Assembly (NCBI GenBank): GCA_958510875.1
Contig: OY294067.1
Span: forward strand, 149,036,243 to 149,100,242
DNA from: Endomychus coccineus
Lineage: Eukaryota; Arthropoda; Insecta; Coleoptera; Endomychidae
Direction of reading: 5' to 3'
Length of the DNA: 64,000 bases
Shown: positions 29,750 through 42,800 of the stretch, in pieces
Position numbering within the stretch: position 1 is the stretch's first letter
Layout of the letters: every line of letters starts with the position of its first letter
The notes under the pieces: model-generated
Told to the model about the DNA's origin: nothing
Seen by the model: only the letters and a program-made list of their open reading frames with translations
Databases searched by the model: none
Made by a program: the position numbers and the translations under genes

Positions 29750-31330
29750 TTGTCACAGGTACCCTATCTTCTACATTAAATTCAACGCTATTACATCTAA
29801 TTTTTGACTTTTCGTACATTGATGTTATCCAATCTTTTCTAGCTTCTATAGAAGCTTGTTGTAATAAATAATTTGACTCAATTGAGTCTTAAAATTATAA
29901 TCAAGATCTATTAGCTTTATTATGTTCAAAGTTCAGACACAAATTTTCCCAAAAACTAGCTCGTAAGGTATATATTTATTTTCGATATTAACTGTAGTGT
30001 TGTACGCGAATGCCCAAAATGGAATCCATTGTGCCCATGAATTCTTGTGTCTTGCAACTGAAATTCGCAGATACGCATCCAGATGTTTATGAGAATTTTC
30101 AAGCGCACCAATACTTTTATGGTGGTTAGCCTTTGAATTAAAACGTTTCATACCAAGCTACAAGATTGCTTGAAAATTTCCGATAGGGATTCCGTTCCCT
30201 GGTCGCTGGCTATTTCCCTTGGTATTTGGTATTGAATATGCCTTTGAAAATTTATTTAGCTCACACTGTAGGGTGAGTATGTAATGATTGTCGTCCAAAT
30301 TATTGTTTATTGGTCCTACTGGGTCAAGAGATACTTCATCATGAGCTTATCATGCCGTCGTCATCACGATCATCGGTTCTTTTGTTGGTCATGAATATTT
30401 ACATATTTGGCATTCGTCGCAAAACTCGACAAATTGCTCTATATCTTATTTTAGTTCTGACCTAAAATATAATTTATTTATATCATTGTACATACGGTTA
30501 ACACATGCATGTGCTCCCTTTTGTGAATTATGTAATTCATTTAATATTAGTTTTCTTTGTTTCCTTTCTATATATTGCATTGACGTCTTTCGTAATGTTC
30601 ACTTTTTTACCGGTTACTCCTATTTAATTCCTATTCTTTAAGATTACGATTATCAATTCATTATTCATTCGATTTTCCATTAGCGGATCAATCCTGACGA
30701 AGCGGAATTTATTATCGAAATATTCGTCTGAATGTTAGTATGTTCACGTGTTACCACAAAAACTTTTTCTGACGTTTTACTATGTACCGTTTGTAGTTCC
30801 TATGATTCCATTCGAATTCTTGAAAGTGCGTCGGCAGTTATATTCTCTGCACCCCTGATTTAATTCATTGGCAAATCATATACTACCAAAACCAATCTGA
30901 ATTAGGTGAGTCTACTCGATCGATTTGTCATCCCAAATAGGTATACCAGCGATTAATGGTCTGTGGAAATATCAAATTTCCTTCCATATAAGTTTGGTCT
31001 AAAGTGTTTGACTGCCCATGTGATTGCCAAATGTTATTTTTCGATTGTGATGTAGTTTTTCTCTGTTTTGTTTAGCTCGCGTATGCTACAGGTTGGTTGT
31101 TATCAATCGATAATACTGCCCCAACAGAAAACCTGACGCCTCAAATTTCAATATAAATAAAATTATGCCTGTGAAATTTGGGTATTGCGATATTTGTGGA
31201 TAGATGAGACCTTGTTTTGAAGTTTCGAAAGCGTTTTGATCATTTTCGACCTACACAAATGACGCATGTCGCGACTCCTGCAAAATGTTGAATGAATTCA
31301 CAATAGTAGTTTGCAAAGGCTACACAAATC
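29750..31330 (-). pseudogene. Ty3/gypsy pol remnant: RNase H and integrase
   Basis: Minus-strand pieces in several frames read as one pol. Around 31300 is ANYYCEFIQHF (end of RT). At 31130-30930 is RNase H (FSVGAVLSIDNNQPVAYA, GRKFDI.TDH-like block). At 30570-30400 is the integrase HHCC region (VEFCDECQICKYS). Then come VSLDPVGPI and ILTLQCELNKFSKAYSIPN, EIASDQGTESLSEIFK, and at 30151-29933 ALENSHKHLDAYLR and WIPFWAFAYNTTVN. The integrase D..D..E order is visible, the last E lying in LENSHKH. Many stops and shifts make it non-functional. The RT core upstream is lost. Confidence 0.8.
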
Positions 31331-31354
31331 GTTTCTTACCGCTACCAACTTCTC

Positions 31355-31693
31355 CTACTGCTCCGGCGGCTGCTTCCGATACAGTCGTGTAGTTTTTTGC
31401 TTCAATAATTGTACGTAGGTTATTATCCGTTTGAAAAAATATGTTTGGCTTTTTTTTTCAATTTTTAATATCTCTGTCGCTTCGTTATTTCCGAACGCTT
31501 GGGCCATTAGATCTACTGATAACGTTGTAATCTTTGTTCCGAACTCGTCATATTTAATCAGCGTGATTTGCACCATGAAATTCATTCTTTCCGGTTTTCT
31601 TAGGAACAAGAGGGTTTTAATATTCTGAATCAATACATTCACTGAGTCATATGATTTCTGAAGTCTCAATTTAGCTGACGGTGTTAAGCTCAT
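31355..31693 (-). pseudogene. Probable gag N-terminal fragment of gypsy element 2
   Basis: The 112-residue frame from an ATG (MSLTPSAKLRLQKSYDSVNV) is followed by LRKPERMNFMVQITLIKYDEF and AQAFGNNEATEILKIEKKSQ. Its position at the 5' side of the minus-strand gypsy copy, with RT missing between, and its helical charged composition fit a gypsy gag. No zinc knuckle is left. The assignment rests on position and composition. Confidence 0.45.
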
Positions 31694-32419
31694 TTTGAAA
31701 AGAAAACTGATTGAAAAGATCTTCCTAGTATCATTCAAAATATAGCAATACAATTCAATAGCATCAGTTATTTGACAATTAACCTGTCACTACGATCCAT
31801 TGCTGGCAGCAATGAGGTAGCCGTACGCAAATCAAATTTTTATGTTGATTTGTTGGATAATAAGAGTATCTGGAGTAGAATCACGTCTTCCGATCAATAT
31901 TTGTGAAATTGTATTGATTACCAACTTCATAGCATTAGCATATTTCTGTTCATTTGAAATAATATCTGGCTATTTATTTGTGAACTCAATTTTGTCTGAA
32001 TTAAAATTTGAAGTGATTCTATTCAAGTGGTCCAATTTTCTAGTTGCATTCAGAATAACTGCCCTCCGTAGCCGTTTATCTCCACCTTAATTCCTTTTAA
32101 ACACTCTTAGTTCTTCGTAAATATACCTGAATGTTTCAATATCTGTCATTACTCACTGAATATACATAGCACAATATGATTGTACATAATATTCCACATA
32201 TATTTATTTTTGTAAAAGCTGTATCTTAATTGTAACAATTATTATTATATAACTGTAAGCACATTCAAGACTATGGAATGGTAACGTCTGATTAGCTAGA
32301 ATTTCTCTAGTCACTTGTCTGCATTACTTTTTCAATAAATTGTATAGTTCATATCTTATTTACACGACATTCATGTATTAACGTATAATGATCTAATTTT
32401 TAAATCAAAGTTCAGCTGA

Positions 32420-34014
32420 TAGTTATGAATTATTTGAAAATGAAAGGAATGTATTGAGCTTAGTTTTATTTTCAAATATGTATTGTTTAGATAATTTTGA
32501 GAAAATGTTATAGTCCTTTACTTGTTTCAGGGAAGTAGGTAGTGCGTTGTAAATGTTTGAAGCAGTGAAGTCTAGAAATCTCAGGTGAATACTATTTGTG
32601 CTTCCAGGTATTTGTTGTTATTGTTTCTGGTATTATGTATATGTGAGATTCGAATTCGCAAATTGCGCTCTTGGAAAAGAAATAAACAAGAATTATGAAG
32701 ATAGAGTGATCGTACCTTGAACAATGTTTCATTGTATAGTTGTTCTGTGAGACGTCGTTTGTGTTTTCGAAGATCACTTCCAACATATAGTTTTGAGCAA
32801 CATTTAATTGCTTCAGATTGGTATCACATAAGCCACTCCAGAAAATGAATCCATATCGGATTGAAGATTCAATAAGAACCTTGTGGGTAGTTATTAATGA
32901 ATGATGATGTAACATATCTCTCAAAATATATAAAATTTATAGATCAGTTTTCGTATTTTAATTGTGAAATGTTTCAATGTTCATCTCAATTTGAATACCT
33001 GTTGAAGGTTATACCTGAATATTTGATGTGTTCTACTTCTTGTATTGGTTATTCACAATTAGTGATTTCTATTGTATTAATATCTGGCCGATTGATGCAA
33101 GATAGTGAGAATGCAATATATTCAGTTTTTTTATGTTAAGAGATATTTTATAAAAATTCAACCATTCCTTCACTTGTTTCATACCTGCCAAGACTTAATT
33201 TTTTACCTCACTCCTAGTATTATTGGAGGAAATTGAGACTGTATCATCTGCATATGATATGGTAATGATGATAATAATAGTATTTGAATCAGTTAATGAA
33301 TTTATATATGCTAAAAATAAAACAGGTCCCTATACAAAGCCCTGAGGTATTCCGATTTTGGCTGATTTTCGTTCGCTGGAGTGATTTCCAACTTTGAACA
33401 TTTGTGACCTATTTTCCAAGTAATTTTCAAAGACTTATTTGACAATTCCCATAATTCCATAGCGTTCGAATGTACCTGAAAATTTTTTATGAGGAACTGT
33501 ATCAAATGCCTTTGCAAGATCTAAAAATACTATAACACACTTTTTTGTTCTTAAGATTATTTGTTATGTCTTTTACTAGCTCTTATACAGCATCATTTGT
33601 ACTCATTCCAGATCGAAATCCAAATTGATTGAAAGAAATAATGTCGTTATTATTGGAATAAGAGACTAATCGTTCCTTTAAAGATTTCTCAAATATTCTT
33701 CTTGAGTTACTTAATAAGCTTATAGATCCAAAGTTGTTGATATCTGATTTTATTCCTTATTTATAAATAGGTTTCGTTATACTAAGTTTGAGTATATTAA
33801 ATTTATATGGTTTAAGGATGTATTGATAAATATGTTTAATAATTTCTGTAGTTATACCATCTACGCCAAGAGCAGTATTATCTTCCCATGAATTCATATG
33901 TTTCATCGTTTTATTCTCGGTCACTGGGCTCAGGAACAATGATTGTCTGTTCTCATCGGAAATTGAAGCTGCGGTACTGTCTCCTACATACACAAATGTC
34001 ATAATAAATGACAA
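32420..34014 (-). pseudogene. Non-LTR (LINE) reverse transcriptase fragment inside gypsy element 2
   Basis: From 34014 downward the minus strand shows NTALGVDGITTEIIKHI (RT start). A degenerate FDTVPHKK-like block (about 33500) follows, then IGIPQGFV.GPVLFLAYIN and SYADDTVSISS (about 33240, catalytic YADD), INRPDINTIEI, RYGFIFWSGLCDTNLKQLN (32592-32924), and NIYNALPTSLKQVKDYNIF near 32530. This is a jockey/CR1-like ORF2 C-terminal half with stops and shifts. It sits between the gag-like and 5' LTR parts of the gypsy copy, so it was inserted into it. Confidence 0.75.
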
Positions 34015-34469
34015 GGATTTGACTTGGGAGTTGTCTTTATACGAATGTTATCTGCCTCCTACGGATTTCCTCTGGGATCCCATTTTTTATTCTCCCTCTG
34101 ATGTACTGCTATTATGAATGTTTTTATTCCCAAAATCTTCCATTCTGGTGAATTGGAATTCATCTGCTGTTGCATGTTTCCGAAATAATTAATCCTTCCT
34201 TTGTATTCGACCCTCTCATATTGATAACAAATTTTTGTGAAACTTGCCTGTATTAATTCCAAATTCCATTTCCAGTATATAAATTGGCTAGTCAAGTACT
34301 GCCATTGTTTTATTTTATATGTCTATTGGAAACAATCACACATATGGATGACACGGCTATAGTCATAGGACTAACGTAGAACGCCTGATCGATAAGTTTA
34401 TTCTGACTGGTCAGTTATGATTTATCATATATAAACTTTGACTAATAATTCCTTATCGTAATCTATATA

Positions 34470-35952
34470 CAGGATGTTCCATCTCAGACGAGCCACCCCG
34501 TATATTTCCTATCCCATAGTGAGTGGAAAAATCTCCCGAAACACATCGAATGATTTTGTTTGGGGGACATCTTTTGCCGTATATTTGAGGCTTGGACGAG
34601 CAACCCCCTAATGGGAGCGCTTCAACCCCCCAAAATTGAATGAGGGAGAGGGGTTGAGTATTACGTCATTTTAAAGGTCTTGGAAACCTCTTTACAACGA
34701 TGTATGAAAAACGTAAATTTGATAAACCGTTTTCGCCAAAAATTAATTTTGTTGCTCGAATGCGCCACCTTGAATATTTTGGTTATTTGTACAATGTACA
34801 AGCTCATTTTTATTAAGCCTTTTTTACAAACTTAAGCAATCTTCAAAAAATGGCATTCGTGAAAAAATTGAATTGTGCTATCATGCTTACTATGAAAAAA
34901 ATTAAATCAATGTGTTTAAATCAAATGTTCGAATTGTCCTCTATTGACTTCCATCCAATAATACATTCTCTCAAACTAATAAATAAAAAAACAGCAAAAC
35001 ATTGCCTTAGGTTGCCTTTAATTTTTTATTCTTAGAAGGTGTTTATCTGGTTTTAACGTTTCTTCGATCATTTCTGTTGAGTTACTACTTTGCGGATTTG
35101 TTTAAAATTTCGAAAAATATGGTGTACACATTGCAAGAATGTGTTGAGCTGGTTAGCCTTTATTACCAGATCGAAATTATGCCCGAGCGGCTGCAAGGAT
35201 ATTCAACGAAAACTTTCCTGAACGTAGCGTTCGCCATAAGTACGTAATGGAGTTGATTTCAAAATTTGTGGAGACGGGTTCAGTAATGGATAAAAAAAGG
35301 ACACCCATTGGAATTGTTAAAGATGAAGGAGCAGCTGTGGCGGTATTGAGACATGTCCAACTTATGCCAAACACGCAATCTGTACGACAACAATGAGTGT
35401 CGTCAAATAACTCCAATTATGCTGAACCCTGTTAGAGACGGTTTTCAGTCAAGATTGTATTATTGTATCGAAGTCAATGGAGGACAATTCGAACATTTGA
35501 TTTAAACACGCAGATGTAATTTTTTTCATTGTAAGCATGACAACACAATTCAATTTTTTTACAAATGTGATTTTTTGAAGATTGTTTAAGTTCGTAAAAA
35601 AGGCTCAATAAAAATGAGTTTGTACATTGTACAAATAACCAAAATATTCGAAGTGGCGCATTCGAGCAACAAAATTAATTTTTGGCAAAAACGGTTCATC
35701 AAATTTACGTTTTCCATACACCGTTGTAAAGAGGCTCCCAAGACCTTTCAAATGACGTATCATTCAACCCCTCTCCCCTATTCAATTTTGAGATGTTGAA
35801 GCGTCCCCTATTAGGGGGTTGCTCGTTCAAGCCTCAAATATACGTCAAAAGATGTCCCCCGAACAAAATCGTTCGACGTGTTTCGGAAGATTTTTCCACT
35901 CACTATGGGATAAGAAATATACGGGGGGGCTCGTCTAAGATGGAACACCCTG
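34470..35952 (+). mobile_element. Mariner-like DNA transposon with about 510-bp TIRs (DUF4817 type)
   Basis: The ends are CAGGATGTTCCATCT and, inverted, CAGGGTGTTCCATCT, flanked by TA duplications (34468-34469 and 35953-35954). The TIRs extend about 510 bp on each side (34470-34980 and 35440-35952), far longer than in typical mariners. The centre keeps only an N-terminal transposase piece. Most of the catalytic domain is gone, so it is non-autonomous. Confidence 0.8.
35128..35396 (+). pseudogene. N-terminal transposase piece with DUF4817-like helix-turn-helix
   Basis: TLQECVELVSLY is followed, after a frameshift near 35165, by NYARAAARIFNENFPERSVR and VMELISKFVETGSV, ending at a stop after QSVRQQ. 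This is the helix-turn-helix DNA-binding start (DUF4817-like) of a mariner-related transposase. The DDE/D catalytic part is deleted. It lies in the centre of the TIR element at 34470-35952. Confidence 0.7.
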
Positions 35953-36091
35953 TATACTAGTACTTCTCCCTTTTTAAAGACATGACCCAATCCAGATACG
36001 TCATTACCTATTTCCGATACGTCATTCCACAACATTAATGAAGTTTCACAATAGGTGAACCTTGCTGAATTGCAGTATTGCACATGTGGTG

Positions 36092-37845
36092 AGTACTCAC
36101 TTCCTTATATCAACAACATTATGTAAATTTTTGACATAATATACATGCAAACACTTCTCAGAACAAATAGAGTATTCTTGTAATTAGGTTGAATTTAGTA
36201 TTAAGTGGGAAAACTTAATAAACCGAGAGATACATTTCAAATCATGGAAAACAGTAGAACATATTCCCCACGAAAAAGTGTATATACTGTCAACTCTCCT
36301 CAACTCAAATTATCATTTGTTAACTCAAATAATTCTAGTTAGAGCGAATTCGACATATAGGAAGTGTTGAATGACACGTGATTAAAAGATACGTATATCA
36401 ATGGCAATGAATTTTTCATGTTCACTGATACAGGGTGGGAGACTTTATAATTGTTATCTTGCAACAGCCAACAAGGAATGAGTGAATGTTCATTAATTTC
36501 CCATTTGTTGAATTTAAGCAAACGCCAAAACTATAGAGTCATGAAAAAAACAATTTGGGAAACTTGATGCAATCTTTGAAACAAACTGAAAGATGTAAGT
36601 GGAAGTGAAATTTTCCTAATACCTACTATTTGAAAGAATTTACATGTGGTAAATGAAGAAACTTTAGAATTTAAATTAAAATCAGCAGAATGATCTGGAA
36701 AATTGAAGGCGTAGCGTTCTTGTCTGGTTTTCTCACACCATGATAAACCGGGATGTAGTTGTGTGCTCTCCCAGAAATCGACAAATTCTGTTGCATGAAA
36801 TGAGACACATTCCTATTTTGATGCAAGAAACTATTTGTACAAGCGAACAAACCTGAAAACTACATATATCCCTTCAAAAAGAGGAACAAATCTAAATTCC
36901 CTTGAAGAACAAAAAAAAAATCAGTTTTGTGAATTCAATCGACCATCCATGATATTTCATCATCAATACATAATTATGCGTTGCTAATTCTCTCATATAT
37001 TGTGACCGTTCATAAAAAATTTGGGACCTCCAATTTGTTGGCACTTGTTTGCAACTACAATTTAAAAGACATTGTAGGAAGTTTCCACAATCATTACTCG
37101 GAAAAACGTTATTATATTTCAACACAGTGTAGCTACAAATATATCTTATTGCTGACTGTCTCGCTATAAGTTCGATGATATATTCGAAACTTTTTAATAA
37201 CGAGGTTTCTGTTGCGATGAAATAATTCCCTACGAAATATGATATAAAAGTTGAAAACTTCATTAATTTCCTGTTTGAACATGGTTCTAACAAGTTCGGT
37301 ACATTGAGAAACTTGGTCATCATTTGTTGCTCACTTTTTAGTGTTACTATAAAACTACTAGATTACGCAGAAAAATGATTTTGTTTGGTTCATCCAAGAA
37401 ACCGCTTCTCTGTTTGATTTTTGGAATGAAACGGATAATGTATTGATATAGAAATAGGTATTTTGAATTCAGGAATCCGGAATGATTTTAATTTGAGTTT
37501 ATTGATTAACAGAGGTTTCCTGCTGTCATATTTAATGTTAAGTGTTTCATGTACCTAGAAGGCTTCAAAAACAACACACTTTTCTCAGATAATTCTCAAT
37601 TCCAATACGTGAATATTTTAATCTCTTTGCGATGAGATTGATTTCATGTTTTTTTAGAAAATAAAGCGAATAATCATTCCGAAGTGAACAATATACGTGA
37701 TAAATTGATAAAACACTATTTTGATTCAGTCAACGATAACACAAGTCATTTATACATAATTTTTATCATTTTTTACTATCATATCAAATTACAAAATAGT
37801 GGAAAAAAGTTTAAAAGCAAACCTCATTACTTTTTCTTCCATGTT
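36092..37845. other. No recognisable gene
   Basis: AT-rich sequence. About 36295-36440 is an inverted relative of 20530-20700. The 143-residue minus frame at 36892-37323 has no recognised motif and a poor start context. It is not supported as a gene. Confidence 0.4.
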
Positions 37846-38501
37846 TATGAGTACTTGCCCTCACTAAGCCCCAAATGTTCTTCATCATATTTTCGTTGTA
37901 TTGGCCCTGATAGCGTTGTTCGAAGTCCATGATATATTGATGAAAACGTTCTCCTGGTTCCTCTGAGTACGCCTCATGGTGTTTCCGAATTTAAATTAAT
38001 GAGCATACAGCATATTTACATTTAGAGACATTCTGCAACTCATAGTTTTCTAGTTTCCCTACATGTTTCCAACTAACTCTAGAAAATTTTCAACTTTGTT
38101 ATTGCCTAAAAATCCAGAAACTACTCCTCTAAAACTGTCATAACTTGTTTGTTGAGCACTAGTGAGTAATTTTGGAAATTCTTCACTGGTAAAAAGTTCT
38201 TAATTTGTGGCCAACAAAAATTCCAGCTTTAACCTTTGCTTCTGACAACTTTGGAAACGAATTGTTTCAAAAGTTCTAACTTGATGTGCATAGGCGGTAT
38301 TAATAAATTTTCAGGTACAGCAATAGGTTCACATTCAACGTTTTGTTTCCCAACACAAAATCCGGTTCTCAGTTGCCATGATCGTTGAACATAGTGTTGA
38401 GCATCCGCTCTACTATCCGACAAACAGAGATAACACGAATATTCTGTATATTCACCATTTAGTTCCATCAAAAATCCTACCATTTCTGAATCTCTAATCA
38501 A
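37846..38501 (-). pseudogene. C-terminal part of a multicopy TE-like arthropod gene family
   Basis: The first frame (38501-38229) has GFLMELNGEYTEYSCYLCL, DSRADAQHYVQRSW and PPMHIKLELLKQFV. Downstream pieces in shifted frames give EEFPKLLTSAQQTSYDSF, VVSGFLGNNKVENFLELV and finally EEPGERFHQ-IMDFEQRYQGQ near 37930. These blocks belong to a protein family repeated many times in arthropod genomes and marked by HIKLGL and GERFHQD motifs. It is thought to derive from transposons; its activity is not known to me. The 5' part lies at 40600-40840 beyond a LINE. Confidence 0.65.
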
Positions 38502-38809
38502 TTTTCACTCATACTATTGATATTTCAAAGCTTCGTGCAAAAAAAAAAAGTATTGGATTACTGTTCGTAATTGAAGCTAAATATAAGTGTGTGGTTCAAA
38601 ATTACTCATTTAGGATCATTTGAGATCCTGTGTATGGGATTTTGATAATTCCTCTGAATTTTTATTTCTTCATTTAATCAATCTATTTAATTTCTGATTA
38701 TTGTTATAATGTTTACCTATTTTTGTATTCATACAGATGAAACTATGTGAATTTAGTTAAAATATACAATTATAAAACGATGAGATTATTAAACTATCAA
38801 TGTTTTATT

Positions 38810-40600
38810 GGTGAAATAATATAAACAAATCGTAGAATGAGAAATCCCTTAGTTATTAAAATCTAACAACTCTTTGATTTTTGTATCGTTTTCCAACAAG
38901 AATTGTTTTCATTTTATTTTAAACATGACTAGTTTATTTATATTTTCAATTTCCGGCGGGAGTATATTGTGAAGGCCTGGTTCGTAGTATACAAATGTTT
39001 TTTCTCTGTCTCATAGTTTTCTTACACCTATTTGTAACCACCATTCCAGCGATTTTGGTTCTCGTAGAATAATTATACTCAATTGGAGTTAATTTTTCTT
39101 TAGAACTATAATAGTGCACGTATATTGATTTACAGTATAACTGGGTGATATTCAAGGCATTGGACATTTTGGGAAGAGCATTTGATGGGAATCGTATCGA
39201 GTCACGATAAATAATTTTTAAAATCCGCTTTTGTACTCTTTCCAAGGTTTTGCGAGTTGTGTTTTCAACACCGCCCTTCCGATTATGCCGTACCCAATTA
39301 TGGATTCAACTAACGCATGGTACATCATTTTTAAATGTTCAGTTCCAACTATCTCTCTCATTTGATATAATTTATATATCAGCCGCCGAATTTTCTATCT
39401 CGTATTATTAGTATGAACGTCCCATCTAGGAAATTTATTAATATAAATACCAAGATATTTTACATATTTTGTTGTATTAATGATTATATCATCGATATTA
39501 ATCTCTTCAAAATCTGGTAATGAATTTTCATAAAGTGCAAAGATGAGTATTTTAGTTTTATCCAAATTTGAAATTAGTATAATGGTGTCAAAACAATTTT
39601 TAATAATTTTCAAATCTTGCTCCACCTTCTTCTTTAGTTCTTCCCATGAGGATCCGGCAACTGAGATAATATTAACAAGAGAGGTTGATAGGAGTAAGTC
39701 ATTTATAAAAATACTGAACAGTATACGTCTCAATACTGTTTCTTGAGGGACTCCGAAACTTACTTTCCTTTCGTCGCTGTAGGTATTACCAATTTTAACC
39801 TGTTGTACTCTACCAATTAAAAAGTTTTCAAATAATTCTTTAATATTTCTTGTTATGCCTATGGATTCTAATTTGTTTAGTAGTTTCTCATGATTCGTCG
39901 AGTCAAAAGCTTTCGCTAAGTGTAAAAACACGCGAAAGGAGTTTTGATTATTTCTGCATGACTTATACATAAGAGACATGAGAGTGCTCATTGCATCTTG
40001 CGTGAATAATTTCTCTCTAAATCCAAATTGCATAATAGAAATTATTTTTTCTTTATCCAGATATTATGAGACGTCTTTTCATTATTTTTTCAAATACTTT
40101 TGAAATCACTGATGTTAAGGAAATTGGTCTGTAACTTGCCAGCTGTGATTTCTCACCAGTCTTGAACAAAGGGAAGACGGTTGATCTTTTGAAAAGAGTG
40201 GGGACGTCACCCGTTTCAAACATTTTATTTATTAGAAAGCATATTGTTTTTGTAACGAAATCGACGGTCGCTTCTAGGACTTCATTCGTTATCAAATCAG
40301 GCCCAGGAGAAATTTTGCTTTTCAAATTGTTAATTATGTGCATTACTTCATTGATGTCTGCTGTTTCTAAGAACATAGAGTTAACTATTAATTTGTTTTT
40401 GAATTTACCATTACATTTTTTAATTTTTTCTGCTAGTTGTTGTCCTACATTTGAAAAGTAATCACTAAAACAATTAGCAATTTCCTTTTTGTGAGTGACT
40501 TCACTTCAATCCTTTTGTTTTATAACATTAACTTGATTTATCTTGATGGCTGTTTGAAAGATCTTTTATGACATCCCATAATATTGTTGGAGATTGAATA
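38810..40600 (-). pseudogene. Non-LTR (LINE) element with ORF2 RT, inserted in the TE-like gene
   Basis: From about 40480 downward come VMHIINNLKSKISPGPDLIT and FKRSTVFPLFKTGEKSQLAS, then YRPISLTSVISKVFEKIM (40376-40053). The 40033-39395 frame has AFDSTNHEKLLNKLESIGI, VSFGVPQETVLRRILFSIF and a ruined catalytic box (SVAGSS where a YADD/FADD box belongs). WDVHTNN and the C-terminal RVQKRILKIIYRDS block (39245-38946) follow. It is jockey/CR1-like. The loss of the catalytic aspartates and a frame break near 40040 show it is dead. Both edges fall inside one gene of the TE-like family, so the LINE jumped into it. Confidence 0.75.
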
Positions 40601-40840
40601 TTGCTATTTATTTGATCAAAAATATTGACACTTTCTTAGTTATCTTCCAGATGTACAGAATGTGCGACTGGAAGAGATGGGAATTTTATTTCCGTTATGT
40701 AATAAATCAGCTTTCGAGCGTTTCGTCGAGCTGTCAATAAGTAAACACCACTCTCTAGGAACACAGGGCATCACAATTGCTCCAAGCAAACCACTTATGT
40801 CATCACAATAACGAAGTCCATCTTCTTTGGTAAAGAACAT
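40600..40840 (-). pseudogene. N-terminal-side part of the TE-like gene split by the LINE
   Basis: Minus strand reads MFFTKEDGLRYCDDISGLLG, then PREWCLLIDSSTKRSKADLL and HNGNKIPI. After a shift comes LPVAHSVHLEDN followed by a stop and ESVNIF. These correspond to the EWRLFIDSS and LLHNGNK blocks that precede the DSRADAQHY region of the family in 37846-38501. Order and strand agree, so the two segments are halves of one copy. Upstream 40841-41113 is open in the same frame but shows no recognised motif. Confidence 0.65.
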
Positions 40841-41639
40841 ACAAAAAAAAAGTATTATCATCATAAGTACCATAGAATACTTTATATGGAATATGGGTAT
40901 TTTCTCTCTATTTTGGAGCATGATGAATAGAAAAATTTCACAATAAATTCCAGGACAAGAACAAAACATTTTTTTGTAGAGTTGTAATATACTACTTATG
41001 ATCGGGTGAACAAAAATTATTTTAGTGTAATCTATTTGACAAAAACGATCTGAATCACTAATTGGACCGCTTGTTAGAAACAACTGGTTTGAGCAAGTGA
41101 GGAGGTGGTTCAAATCGATAAGTTGCTGGCACAGATACTAACGAGACATGAACCGAATAACTACCACCTCAAGTAAATAAGTTTGAGCGGTTCATCATTG
41201 TACAGGTTCATCATTGTTCATATTTTTACTCCAGATTATTCAGATTACATGGCAAATATACTCCTATTGTTATAAGTGACATAGAAATATTCCAAGTAAG
41301 TAACTTGAATCTGAGCAGCTGTGGAATTATATATGGATTGAGAAAGAGCCTCTATATGAATAAGAACGTTTGTTATCATTCATTTTTATGACATTTAGTA
41401 TCGCAAGTATACAGAAAGCCGAATACACAACATTCATGCGACTCGAAGGAACAATAAACATTGGTCCTTCGAGCCAGATTGTTCAAAAGTTGGAGCATAT
41501 TATAAGTAACAGAAGGGAGAGGTTTCAGCGATACCACAGTCAGAAGTGCTTCGAAGCTACTCTCTATTATTCCTACATTCCTTCCTTACGTATACCCTTA
41601 TTCAATGGAGACTCCTGCTGAAATAAAAACACTCAAAGA

Positions 41640-42800
41640 AGCAGTTCGAAAGCTCAGTTAACTATTTCTTGTTAATTTATAAACAATTTTGATACTGTTA
41701 ATACCGTCTCTGAAGATATAAACGTATTCAAAAACATAGAAGAATGGGAATCCAACTTTAATTCTAGCACATTCGTAAATTTGGCAACACCGGAAAATGC
41801 AGAATGGATGTGATTTCAAGACAAAAAGCAATCTACTTCAGAATACACTACGTCAATTTATTTGTTACAGGACTACAAGAGAGCATAATTCAAAGTTACA
41901 AGCAAAGTTCGGATCAAGTATACAATCAAATAACCAAAACAAAACGCAAGTCACTGGAAATACCTTTCGTGGAAATTGTGAACTTATTTCACAAGTAAAG
42001 CCCTGTTAAAATGTGTGAAAAGAATTGAAAGATTTGTCCAAATTGTATCAGAAAAGGTCATTTCATTGAAATTTGTTAATCGGGTCATTGTGCTTGCAAC
42101 AAAAAACACCTTACAACATAACGTGTAGATGACAATAGCCTATCTGAGAGCAATACCGAATCTCCAAATATCGGGAAGCAACAAACGTTGGAACAAAGGT
42201 CAATCGTGAATTACTCGCCAACAGCAAGCATTTCAAACAATCCAAACTTACCAGCAACTGTCGCAGTCAGTGCATTCAATGCAGAAAGAAAATGTTTCAT
42301 ATTACAAGTTTTACTAGACTCGGTATACCAGACAAACTTTATCACCACCCGAACATGTAAATTACTTAATTTAAAAATGAATCCTGCAAATATGTTTGTT
42401 TCTGGAATCAATCAACGATTTTCAAAAATCATTATTGAAATTGAAAGCATCATCAATCAAACTGATACGTTGGGAACATTTATGCATTTTGTATTAAACA
42501 CAGTAAATTTTCCAAATATGGAAGTTGATTTGAAATCAATACAGATACCACCAAATATGAAGCCGATCTTTGATGAAGCTGAAGAAATTGATATACTTAT
42601 TGGAACTAATATGTTTCGGGAAATCTAATATGTAGGTTAGATTAAAAATAAAAATGGGACAATTTTCACAGAGCAAAGCTCGGTTGGGTAATTGCAGGAC
42701 CAGTAATGATGTCCAATCCTAAAGCTACAACAACAGCATTATAGTTCACTGGATTACATGATCATTTAAATGTTCTAACTCCGGATGAAGAATCTTGCAA
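41640..42800 (+). pseudogene. BEL/Pao retrotransposon fragment: gag zinc knuckle and protease
   Basis: A degenerate gag end (41797-42000) leads to a CCHC knuckle (CPNCIRKGHFIEIC, about 42035-42080) and a second Cys/His stretch (GHCACNKKHLTT). The next frame, 42188-42628, has VLLDSVYQTNFITTRTCKLL, LFVSGINQ-like and EIDILIGTNMF, the BEL/Pao aspartic protease. The DSG triad has become DSV, so it is inactive. STKLGWVIAGPVMMS (about 42670) is the family motif that leads into RT. RT and the rest are absent. This is not the missing part of the 7578-8071 fragment in any obvious way. Confidence 0.75.

Larger units (their letters stand above)
34324..36091 (-). repeat. 5' LTR of gypsy element 2, split by a mariner-like element
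   Basis: LTR sequence (34324-34467) continues at 35955-36091; the two parts together match 29251-29547. The interruption is the TIR element 34470-35952 with TA at both edges. Right-hand LTR similarity ends at GCACATGTGGTG (36091). Confidence 0.65.

Noticed and set aside
36892..37323. 143-codon minus-strand frame
   Set aside because: Longest open frame in its area but without recognised motif, neighbours or promoter; consistent with chance in this composition.
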